This document shows positions 1-7,489 of a stretch of 53,584 nt of DNA, piece after piece. The position numbers and the translations under genes are program-made. The notes under the pieces are model-generated. The model saw only the letters and a program-made list of their open reading frames with translations, made no database searches and had not been told where the DNA came from. This stretch comes from Acidobacteria bacterium UBA7540 (GTDB lineage Bacteria > Acidobacteriota > Terriglobia > UBA7540), in contig DLMI01000006.1 of assembly GCA_002478145.1 (NCBI GenBank), forward strand, positions 1-53,584, given 5' to 3'. Each line of letters begins with the position of its first letter. The stretch's first letter is position 1.

Positions 1-1010
1 GAACTGCCGCAGGTGTTGGTCTGGGCAAAGTCGCTGGCATTGGTACCGGCGAGCGCGAGGCTGGTAATGCTCAAGGCGGCGTTGCCCGTGTTGCTCAGGG
101 TGAGGGTCTGGGCTGCACTGGTCGTACCCACCGACTGGCTGGCGAAGGTAAGGCTGGTGGGTGAAAGGCTAACCACGGCAGCCGCGCCCGTGCCGGAGAG
201 GCTCACCGTCTGCGGGCTGCCACTGGCGTTGTCCGTGATGCTCACCGAGGCCGTGCGGCTGCCACTGGCCGCAGGCTTGAACGTCACGCTGATCGTGCAG
301 TTGGCGCTGGCCGCCACCGAACTGCCGCAGGTGTTGGTCTGCGCAAAGTCGCTGGCATTGGTACCCGTCAGGGCGAGGCTGGTAATGCTCAAGGCGGCGT
401 TGCCCGTGTTGCTCAGGGTGAGGGGCTGAGCTGTACTGGTCGTACCCACGGACTGGTTGCCGAAGGCAAGGCTGGTGGCTGAAAGGCTGGCCAGGGCAGC
501 CGTGCCCGTGCCGGAAAGGCTCACCGTCTGCGGACTGCCACTGGCATTGTCCGTGATGCTCACCGAGGCCGTGCGGCTGCCACTGGCCGAAGGCTTGAAC
601 GTCACGCTGATCGTGCAGTTGCTGCCGGCCGCCACCGAACTGCCGCAGGTGTTGGTCTGGGCAAAGTCGCTGGCATTGGTACCCGTGAGCGCGAGGCTGG
701 TAATGCTCAAGGCGGCGTTGCCCGTGTTGCCCAAGGTGAGGGTCTGAGCCGTACTGGTCGTACCTACGGACTGGTTGCCGAAGCCAAGGCTGGTGGGTGA
801 AAGGCTAACCACGGCAGCCGCGCCCGTGCCGGAGAGGCTCACCGTCTGCGGGCTGCCACTGGCGTTGTCCGTGATGCTCACCGAGGCCGTGCGGCTGCCA
901 CTCGCTGAAGGCTTGAACGTCACGCTGATCGTGCAGTTGCTGCCGGCCGCCACCGAACTGCCGCACGTGTTGGTCTGGGCAAAGTCGCTGGCATTGACGC
1001 CCGTGAGCGC
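1..1010 (-). repeat. Tandem 318-bp coding repeat, about three full copies
   Basis: The phrase gaactgccgcaggtgttggt or a close variant begins at 1, 319, 637 and 955, an exact 318-bp (106-codon) spacing. The copies differ at only a few positions each, which suggests recent duplication or gene conversion within the surface protein gene. The array continues past the left edge. Confidence 0.95.
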
Positions 1011-1568
1011 GAGGCTAGTGATGTTTAGCGTCGTGCCGCCACTGTTCGTAAGTGTCACAGCTTGGGCGCTACTCGTGGTCCCGAGGGCTTGGCTTGCAAA
1101 CGTCATGCTGGGGGGCGACAAGTTTGCCGTGGGTTGTGCCACACCGGTCCCTGACAGCGAGATGCTGATGGTAGGGTTCCACCAAGCATTAGTGATGATC
1201 GATATGGCGCCGGTGACGCTGCCGCCGACCGCGGGAGCGAATTCAACGTTGAAGGTAGCATTTTGGCGGGCATTCAGGGTAAGGGGTAACACAAGCCCGC
1301 TGACGCTGAAGCCCGCTCCTGTTACCGTGGCCTGTGAGACCTTCACGCTGCTAGTTCCATTATTCGCGAGAGTTACCCCCAGGGTAAGGCTGGTCCCCAC
1401 CGTGACGCTCCCAAAGCTGAGACTATTGGAACTTGTAGTGATCCGCGCTACGGCATCTTGAGCAAGACTGAGGGCCACGAAAAATAGGAGCACAGAAAGG
1501 ACGAGTTGCGCAGAGCGTCCGGCGCATACGTACTTCCGGCGGTTCTCAAGATGACATGGGCAAGGCAT
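1..1568 (-). CDS. Secreted choice-of-anchor-D (ASPM/Hydin-like) repeat protein, 3' truncated by window edge
   Basis: The minus strand is open from an ATG at 1568 to the left edge, so at least 522 residues are visible and the C-terminus is missing. A GGGGAG Shine-Dalgarno lies 4-5 nt before the ATG. Residues 20-36 are a hydrophobic stretch ending near SLAQD, a likely signal peptide. One divergent Ig-like domain follows, then 106-residue domains carrying phrases such as SLSPTSLTFASQSVGTT, LTLSNTGNAALSI and ASDFAQTNTCGSS. These are typical of choice-of-anchor-D/HYDIN-like beta-sandwich repeats in Acidobacteriota surface proteins. The last visible repeats are nearly identical at the DNA level with a 318-bp period. 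The role is probably cell-surface or extracellular and structural; the ligand is unknown. The plus-strand open frames here are complements of this repeat. Confidence 0.85.
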   Translation of the reverse strand, partial: MPCPCHLENRRKYVCAGRSAQLVLSVLLFFVALSLAQDAVARITTSSNSLSFGSVTVGTSLTLGVTLANNGTSSVKVSQATVTGAGFSVSGLVLPLTLNARQNATFNVEFAPAVGGSVTGAISIITNAWWNPTISISLSGTGVAQPTANLSPPSMTFASQALGTTSSAQAVTLTNSGGTTLNITSLALTGVNASDFAQTNTCGSSVAAGSNCTISVTFKPSASGSRTASVSITDNASGSPQTVSLSGTGAAAVVSLSPTSLGFGNQSVGTTSTAQTLTLGNTGNAALSITSLALTGTNASDFAQTNTCGSSVAAGSNCTISVTFKPSASGSRTASVSITDNASGSPQTVSLSGTGTAALASLSATSLAFGNQSVGTTSTAQPLTLSNTGNAALSITSLALTGTNASDFAQTNTCGSSVAASANCTISVTFKPAASGSRTASVSITDNASGSPQTVSLSGTGAAAVVSLSPTSLTFASQSVGTTSAAQTLTLSNTGNAALSITSLALAGTNASDFAQTNTCGS

Positions 1569-2225
1569 ACTTCTCCCCTTAGGGCTCAGCAACGGTTCCG
1601 AGCCGCCAAGAGGCTTGTGCACCAGTCTTCGGCGCGATCGCCGAGGCAACCGGCACACTTACAGGGGACGGCAAACCTCTTCACGTCCAGATTTGGTTAT
1701 CCGCGGAATGCTTTGTTACCCTGAGAGTTCGTGAGAGAAGGCTCGATATAGGAAAGAGCTGCCCGCTTTATTATGATTTATGTAATGAGGCCACCAAGAC
1801 CCCGTAAGAGCATGATCGCCACCCCATGAGTGCTATATCTATTCACGAGTCCTTATATGTTTCGTGGCGCAACGGGCTGATTCCGAATTGTTCTCAGAGG
1901 TTGATTTCTGCATCCGTCGTGGACACACACATCCTGAGGATTGAGTCCCAATGTCCTCCCGGCTCATTACGTAGTGAGCCTTCGATGCGCCAGACTGCAC
2001 GACGGAAAAGGGCCGCGCTGCCCGGTCGCAGTTTACGAGGGGCTCCCTCCTACAACCCGGATGGGGTTGCAGCTCGCGGGTTGAGGGCCGCTCCTGGTCA
2101 TTCACTGAGCGAGAGACTCTGTCGTACTCGTGCTCATTTACTGGCTGCCCCCGCGTGCAAATCAGAGGTGTCGGCAGCTAGTCACTGACTACCGTGCACA
2201 CAACCTGCCAAACGATTACTCAATT

Positions 2226-2417
2226 GTAAAGACCTGATTTGCTGGGGGGTGGGTCGCACCTTTGTGCTCTCACGAAGTGGTAACAGATGCAAGTCTTACA
2301 CGAGGCAGGGTAGAATTTACTAGTTACCTGCGGGAGAGAGGGATCGTGCGTAAAGACCTGATTTGCTGTGGGTGGGTCGCACCTTTGTGCTCTCACGAAG
2401 CGGTAGAGGATGCAAGT
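2226..2417. repeat. Pair of 69-bp direct repeats 124 bp apart
   Basis: Copy 1 is 2226-2294 and copy 2 is 2350-2417. Both start with gtaaagacctgatttgct and end in gatgcaagt, and they differ at only a few bases. They are not in a recognisable gene. Confidence 0.85.
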
Positions 2418-2591
2418 TTTGCAGCGTCGCCTGCGGTCGCAACCAAAAGCAGATTCTTCGCTACGCTGGGCTCCGCCCTCCAGAAAGTCGATGAATTACT
2501 CCTCTCAGTCGAGCAATTCAGGCCGAGCGGGCCGGAGAGCTTTTTACCTGCTTTTTGCGCCCCCCGTACGTCCTCGGTGCTGTCGAGCCTT

Positions 2592-2682
2592 GATCCCCGG
2601 AGGGGATCGATAGAGTAGCCGGGGGCAACGCCCCCGGAAAACGCGCCCCCAACCAGGTCCGACCCGTCAGCGGACGGGTCGG
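2592..2682. repeat. Cluster of three GC-rich hairpins
   Basis: Three perfect or near-perfect inverted repeats follow one another: GATCCCC/GGGGATC (2592-2608), CCGGGGGC/GCCCCCGG (2619-2637) and CCGACCCGTC/GACGGGTCGG (2659-2682). No T-tract follows, so they look like REP-type intergenic palindromes rather than terminators. Confidence 0.75.
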
Positions 2683-3152
2683 ATCCGGGTGGCGTCACAC
2701 CGGTCTTGCGTCCCGCGGCTCAGGGTAATACGACCTTCAGGGTCGGGGAACGAGCGTGGCAATGTCCAAGGATGAGGAAATAGGCGGCCCCGGCGCGCGA
2801 GATTTTGGAGTGCGAGATTTTGGAGTTGCATCGCAGGTTGAATGGCAGTCTAATTGAGCCATCCTGGTCGCCAGCCCGAGGATTTCCGGGAGGCTAGGCG
2901 TCATGAACAATTTCCCCTCCTGTTTTAAGAGGGTGCCAGGAGGTGGGAAGCCCGCGAATCGGCGCTCGCCATTGCGGCTAGTCCCTGAGTCAAGAGCCCG
3001 GTGGACGGCCTCTGAGCAAGGACGCGTCGCGTACTATGCGGATACCACATAAGATGACCCACGCAAGCGGAAGCGCCCGAACGCGTTCCACTCTGATAGA
3101 CTCCCCCGCGACGAGTTCCCTCGCGCGTAGTTTCGCCCACACAGGAGGCATC

Positions 3153-3932
3153 ATGGGAATCACAAAAAGGCTATTGGCCATCCTCTTGGGTACGGCCCTC
3201 TTGGCGTACGCCCAAGGCAATACATTCGACAAGGTCCGGTACAACGGCGGCACGGTATCGACGAAAGTCGATCCGAAGGATTGGAATAATAAGCTCACAA
3301 TTACCCCTGATCTGATCTTGTTGACGCTAAAAGACGGCCAGAAGGCGGAAATCGCTCCTAAGTCCGTAACATCGCTCAGCTACGGCCAAGAGGCTCACCG
3401 GCGCGTCGGAACAATGATCGCGCTGGCAGTCCTTGTGGCTCCGGTGGCTCTCTTTGGTCTCTTGCATAAGACGCGGCTGCATTACATCGGTGTCCAGTAC
3501 AAAACCGCCGATGGCAAGAGCGGCGGTTTGCTGCTTCAAGGCGACAAAGATAACTATCGCGCCATTCTTGTTGCATTGCAGGGTGTCACTGGTGTTCCTG
3601 TTGCTGTCGGCGAAAAAGAGCGCGGGTTCATCCCTGTAGGTGTCACCACCAGCGTCGCAAAGGAACCTGCTGCGACGCAGACTGGGGAAGAAAAGCCGCC
3701 TGCGCCGCCAACCCAAGAGACGGCAACGGGTACGGTTAATGTAACCTCCAATCCCGATGGCGCCGAAGTCTATGCCGACGGCCAGTTTATGGGAAATTGT
3801 CCGGCGGTCTTGAAGTTGAAGCCCGGGAAGCATACTGTTAGCGTCAAGCTCTCTGGTCACAAGGACTGGTCGCGTGAAATCAGCGTGGGGCCAGGTTCGG
3901 AGGTGCGGTTAGCAGCGACGCTGGAACAGTGA
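3153..3932 (+). CDS. Exported PEGA-domain protein
   Basis: 259 residues from the ATG at 3153, which follows a good AGGAGG at 3143-3148; the longer in-frame start at 3036 has no such site. Residues 5-20 (LLAILLGTALLAYAQG) are a signal peptide or anchor. A second hydrophobic segment, around residues 90-105 (MIALAVLVAPVALFGLL), may be a membrane helix. After a proline/threonine-rich linker, the last 70 residues form a PEGA domain, with the typical TSNPDGAEVYADGQFMG start and a GKHTVSVKLSGHKDW strand. PEGA domains are beta-sandwich modules of bacterial surface proteins. The gene is alone, with hairpin-rich DNA on both sides. The exact role is unknown. Confidence 0.8.
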   Translation: MGITKRLLAILLGTALLAYAQGNTFDKVRYNGGTVSTKVDPKDWNNKLTITPDLILLTLKDGQKAEIAPKSVTSLSYGQEAHRRVGTMIALAVLVAPVALFGLLHKTRLHYIGVQYKTADGKSGGLLLQGDKDNYRAILVALQGVTGVPVAVGEKERGFIPVGVTTSVAKEPAATQTGEEKPPAPPTQETATGTVNVTSNPDGAEVYADGQFMGNCPAVLKLKPGKHTVSVKLSGHKDWSREISVGPGSEVRLAATLEQ

Positions 3933-3990
3933 GGTCAACGGGTAGCCGCGGTCAGCGCTTTCTGACCGCTGGCTTTTCCCCGCGGGGTGG

Positions 3991-4016
3991 CGCAGACCCG
4001 CCGCGGCGGGTCTGCG
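3991..4016. terminator. 26-bp perfect palindrome after the PEGA gene
   Basis: The sequence from 3991 to 4016 is a perfect inverted repeat (CGCAGACCCGCC and its complement around GCGG). It lies 59 bp after the PEGA stop codon. There is no T-tract, so it could be a Rho-assisted terminator or simply a REP-like palindrome. Confidence 0.45.
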
Positions 4017-4280
4017 TTATGAGATTCAGGGCATCAAATCCATTGCGAGGAGGGAGGGACCTTGCCGGTAGCCGAACCGGAAGCTCGACCACGGCCAGGG
4101 GTCAGGAGAGGAAACGAGGCGGCGGTGGAAAGGGCGGGCGCAGCGACAGGTACGGGTGGTGAGGTAATGAAGATGGTTGAGCCCGTAGAAATGCCGTCGC
4201 CGTCGCATCCTCGCGTTTTACTGCGCGGCGACAGCGGTGCGCCGCAGACATCAAACCGAAGCTGTGAAAAAATAAACAAT

Positions 4281-4380
4281 CTCATCCCGCAGAGCGGGAC
4301 CAAGGCGCCAAAACTCGCAAAGAACAACTGCTTTGTTTTCTTTGCGCCTTCTACGACTTTGTCCCGCCTCGCGGGATGAA
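4281..4380. repeat. Imperfect inverted-repeat element, 100 bp
   Basis: Left arm 4281-4303 (ctcatcccgcagagcgggac...) and right arm 4358-4380 (...gtcccgcctcgcgggatgaa) are near complements. An inner pair, ggcgc...gcaaagaa and ttctttgcgcc, adds to the stem. The structure resembles the palindromic elements at 30582 and 45553. Confidence 0.6.
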
Positions 4381-5080
4381 ATGCTTTTGCTCATCCAGGG
4401 ATTATTTCGCACCTTCACCACGATGTCTGCGCCGCCCGCCAATGGGGGAGCGGACTGGCTGGGGGTAGCTGCATGCTCTTTCCACGGTAAGAGTGGGACG
4501 AGTGCTGTTCGCTGAGTTCTCCGAATGCCAAGCGCTCGTCCGACTCCGGCATAAGAATCAGGCCGCTGTCGGATGTGACCCACGATTCGAATTGAGGATG
4601 ATGCTTCAAGCCAGCAGTCGGCCTGGTTGACTTGGGTGGAGTCGGCTCAACGCGAACTGCTCCATCACCGGCCCAAGCAGGAGGGGCGTGCGCCCATCCT
4701 GTTTAGGGTAAGTTTGAGTGTCCCGGTTACCTCGCTGGTCTTTTCTCAACGATTATGACGTTCGCTGCGCCGCCCGCGCGCTTAGTGCACGTATCAGACC
4801 TGGCCGGTGCACCTCCAGGCATAGGTTCCACGAATGGTCTGGGTTGAGTTCTTGCTCTGAGCCAGAATAGGTTAGGTCATGAGCGTGACGATCACTCCCA
4901 CCCTGAGCGCCTGAAACGCACAGGACACAGGGGTGACCAGGACGAAACTTACACTCCTCATGAATGGAAAGGAACCCGGTCATGAGACCGGTTTCCTTCC
5001 CACCTTGAATACATCTCTTTTTGGCTGCGACTTCCAGGGGCCTCGCTGGCGAAAGTTCTTTTGCGATTTTCTCAAGATTG

Positions 5081-5544
5081 TCACTCGCTCGGACCCACAA
5101 CGGACAGCGTGCTTCCAACCGCGGTGACGGCGCCAGCGCCGGCATAGACAACTGTATAGTCCCCGAATTCGGCTCCGGGGATGGGCGTGCTGCTGAAAAA
5201 CTGGGCGAACGTGATCCCGTCCGGGGAAATGCAGTTGAAATTGAACGTCTGCCCATTGAACGTGAAGTTCTGGCTAGACAGCAGACTTTCTGAGAGACTA
5301 TGGAAACCAATAGGTCCGATTACGGGGTACAAACTCTGCTGTCTCTCGAAGGTGGCAATCAACTGGCCGCTCGAGAAAGTATCCGGGTCGCCCCAGTTAC
5401 CATTGGGGTTTTGAACGTGAAGTATGCGGTTCCCTCGCCCGGCGCCCCGCTGAACAAGGGGGTGGTAATTCCGTTGATGTGGACCAGGTAGCCGGCGTAT
5501 ATAGCCTGGCCTGTGCTTGGGTTCAAGTAAAAGTGTATTTGTAA
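5081..5544 (-). pseudogene. Decayed secreted-protein gene (C-terminal part, frameshifted)
   Basis: Two minus-strand frames read as parts of one protein. From about 5544 to 5420 one frame gives LNPSTGQAIYAGYLVHING and GAPGEGTAYFT. It then runs into a stop, while the adjacent frame carries on with NPNGNWGDPDTFSSGQLIATF and continues to a stop at 5081. A single-base indel near 5410-5425 explains this. An in-frame TAA at 5545-5547 cuts off anything upstream and no start is visible. The composition (Gly/Thr/Ser/Phe rich, with Asn-Gly turns) suits an exported beta-rich protein. The family is not recognised. It lies just downstream of another exported protein on the same strand. Confidence 0.55.
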
Positions 5545-5846
5545 TTATTCCTGAATCTCTGCTTCACTTAGCCATTCGAAGGTTCCATGATCCTTTAATG
5601 GCTGAATGCCCTTTTGAAGATCGATCGAGCCGTAGCTAATGTGTTAGCCCGACCAGTAAAATACTTCTCCGCTTTTTCAATGATGGGTACGCATTGAGGT
5701 GAGATTTTTCCTCTTTCCTTTCCGCCGCTGATTTGGTATACCACAGGTAGAAAGGGAAAGGCGCTCGAAACCGGCCAAGGTGGGAGCGTCAGACCCGAAG
5801 AAAGTTTTTGAATACCACGCCTATAAGTTACGCGGCGCGCCGAGTA
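5545..5846. other. Intergenic stretch, nothing recognised
   Basis: About 300 bp between the pseudogene and the next minus-strand gene, with lower GC than its surroundings. I see no hairpin, promoter or gene that I can support. It may contain the lost 5' part of the pseudogene. Confidence 0.4.
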
Positions 5847-6494
5847 TCAATAATCCAGATCACCATCCAGTAGCCAACATGCTTTGCCGGTGCTGGATCC
5901 TGCTGGAGGTGCAGCAGGTTCAGGCGGCACTGTGGTGTCGTCAGGCTGGACAAGATCGATGGTCGTGAACATGACGAACCCGTGAAGCTTGCCAGAGCCG
6001 TGCGCGCCCGCCTGCGAGCCTGTGCCGCCCGTGAACGTCACATCGTACTCGATGTCGGCCATATAGGGATTCGCCGGATTCACTGTGAGAGTGCCCTCGG
6101 CCGAGGCCGTCAAACTGCTCTTCCCATCGGCCGAAGTGAAGAGGAAGAGACCGTCCGTTATCAGGAAAAAATCGGGGTTGGCCGTTGCCACCAAATTGGC
6201 CGTGCCATGGAACGAGCAGTCGCCCAGGTTGACATCCTCATAGCCCGCGATGCGGCTGTACACGGGCTGGCCCAACAGGTCCGCGGACGAAATCCGGACG
6301 ACGCCGTCAATGTTGTGCGAACGCGGCCCCCCGGTAGTTTTGGCCGGGAGCAGGACGAAGGTCGTCCCCGCGTTGGCGTAAAAATGCTTCGACTCTGAAG
6401 GCTTCGGGTCCGCGCTCACGTAAATGGCGCCGAGGACGAGGGTCGCGCATCCGAGAGCGAGGCCGAGGACTTTGGATGGACTCAATTTTGTCAT
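5847..6494 (-). CDS. Exported protein of unknown function
   Basis: 215 residues from the ATG at 6494, with AAGGAAAA about 6 nt upstream. The N-terminus has a basic start (TKLSPSK) and a hydrophobic core (VLGLALGCATLVLGAIYVSA), a clear signal peptide. The mature part is rich in Gly, Thr and Asp, with segments such as TSADGKSSLTASAEGTLTV and YDVTFTGGTGSQAGAHGSGK that look like beta strands joined by turns. A Pro-rich stretch (PPEPAAPPAGSS) precedes a short C-terminus with one cysteine. No family is recognised. It stands alone upstream of the pseudogene at 5081-5544. A secreted or outer-membrane location is likely. Confidence 0.7.
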   Translation of the reverse strand: MTKLSPSKVLGLALGCATLVLGAIYVSADPKPSESKHFYANAGTTFVLLPAKTTGGPRSHNIDGVVRISSADLLGQPVYSRIAGYEDVNLGDCSFHGTANLVATANPDFFLITDGLFLFTSADGKSSLTASAEGTLTVNPANPYMADIEYDVTFTGGTGSQAGAHGSGKLHGFVMFTTIDLVQPDDTTVPPEPAAPPAGSSTGKACWLLDGDLDY

Positions 6495-6904
6495 GATGCT
6501 TTTCCTTTTTTCCGAAATTGGTTAGGACATGACGATCCGATTCTTGAGAAGGCGCCACACACTCCGTCTTGGCGATGGACGCCTGACATTACGCCTCGCC
6601 ACCCGAGCTGCGGCCGCCAACTCTCCTGTCTCTCGTTTGCCCTACCTAGAGATTTGGCCAGAACAGTTGTCTCTGGCCCTCTCTAGTAGTCATGGCGACA
6701 GATGAGTTCGAAAACTGTAATGTCCCCCAAAAATATTTTGGGATGATGGGTAATGGCTCATTTTGATGGGGCACGGGCGTCCCGCCCGTGAGCGGTCACG
6801 GCCAAGATGGCCGTGCCACCTCCTGAGTCACTATCGATGATTGAGCCCGTGGAATGTGCGACGGGGTTGTGGTAACCTTGAAGTCCCACATAAGGCAGAT
6901 GGTT
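6495..6904. other. Divergent intergenic region with two adjacent hairpins
   Basis: This 410-bp gap separates the minus-strand exported protein from the plus-strand sigma factor. It contains CACGGGCG/CGCCCGTG (6772-6790) and CACGGCC/GGCCGTG (6797-6815), back-to-back hairpins of a common intergenic palindrome type. I cannot assign a promoter with confidence. Confidence 0.5.
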
Positions 6905-7489
6905 ATGGCGCGGCCCTCCGCTCACGAGGTAACGCAACTGCTCCAGGCCTGGGGCGACGGTGACGAGCGCGCGCTGGAGAAGTTGACGCCCTTGGTGTAC
7001 GACGAACTACACCAGCTTGCGCAGCGTTACATGGCTCGCGAAGCGCCTGGCCATACCCTGCAGACCACGGCGCTGGTGAATGAAGTCTACCTGCGGCTGG
7101 TCGATTTCCGGGAGATCAGTTGGCAGAATCGCGCCTACTTCTTTGGGGTTTGCGCGAGGCTGATGAGGCAAATCCTGGTCGATTTCGCCCGCTCACGCCG
7201 GCGTCTGAAGCGTGGCGGTGAGGCCCCCCATGTTTCTTTGGAGGAAGCCTTGGTTGTGTCTCGGGAAGCGCCCGCTAACTTGTTGGCGCTGGACGAAGCC
7301 CTCAACGCCCTAGCCGCGCTCGAGCCGAGAAAAAGCCGGGTGGTGGAACTGCGCTTCTTTGGCGGGTTGAGCGTGGAGGAAACCGCCGAGGTGCTGAGGG
7401 TCTCTGAGGAAACCATCCTGCGTGACTGGAGGCTGGCCAAAGCTTGGCTCCTGCGCGAGCTGAGCGAGGGGAATCGCGATGGAGCCTGA
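6905..7489 (+). CDS. Sigma-70 family (ECF-like) RNA polymerase sigma factor
   Basis: 194 residues if started at the ATG at 6905 (MARPSAHEV), with AAGG about 10 nt upstream; ATGs at 6854 and 6899 are in-frame alternatives. Region 2 is visible in [17 protein letters not shown] and [19 protein letters not shown], and region 4 in [21 protein letters not shown], a helix-turn-helix. This pattern matches the acidobacterial/planctomycete ECF-like sigma group usually paired with a protein kinase. Here the next gene is such a kinase and overlaps by 11 bp, so the pair is translationally coupled. The target promoters are unknown. No anti-sigma factor is visible; the kinase may play that role. Confidence 0.9.
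   Translation: MARPSAHEVTQLLQAWGDGDERALEKLTPLVYDELHQLAQRYMAREAPGHTLQTTALVNEVYLRLVDFREISWQNRAYFFGVCARLMRQILVDFARSRRRLKRGGEAPHVSLEEALVVSREAPANLLALDEALNALAALEPRKSRVVELRFFGGLSVEETAEVLRVSEETILRDWRLAKAWLLRELSEGNRDGA

Larger units (their letters stand above)
1569..3152. other. 1.6-kb stretch without a convincing gene
   Basis: Short open frames occur (for example 1826-2188), but they lack a good ribosome binding site and have an arginine/serine-rich composition typical of non-coding GC-rich DNA. The stretch holds a 69-bp direct repeat (2226 and 2350), a run of three hairpins (2592-2682), a 25-nt sequence shared with 11022-11046, and a short tandem of gcgagattttggagt around 2798-2826. It may be decayed or regulatory DNA. 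Confidence 0.6.
3933..5080. other. 1.1-kb stretch with hairpins and no convincing gene
   Basis: No open frame here has a credible start and family resemblance. The stretch contains the 3991 palindrome and an imperfect inverted-repeat element at 4281-4380. A minus-strand frame open over roughly 4415-4705 has protein-like composition in part (for example SWVTSDSGLILMPES) but no start and no recognised family. It may be a gene remnant. Confidence 0.5.

Noticed and set aside
13..1461. Three plus-strand open frames over the 318-bp repeats (138, 96 and 228 residues)
   Set aside because: They are complements of a minus-strand frame that reads as a recognised repeat family with a signal peptide and good start.
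1826..2188. 120-residue plus-strand open frame
   Set aside because: No ribosome site, no family, composition typical of chance frames in GC-rich DNA; a minus-strand frame overlaps it equally well.
4415..4705. Minus-strand frame with protein-like stretches
   Set aside because: No start codon with a ribosome site, no recognised family; may be a remnant but cannot be supported as a gene.
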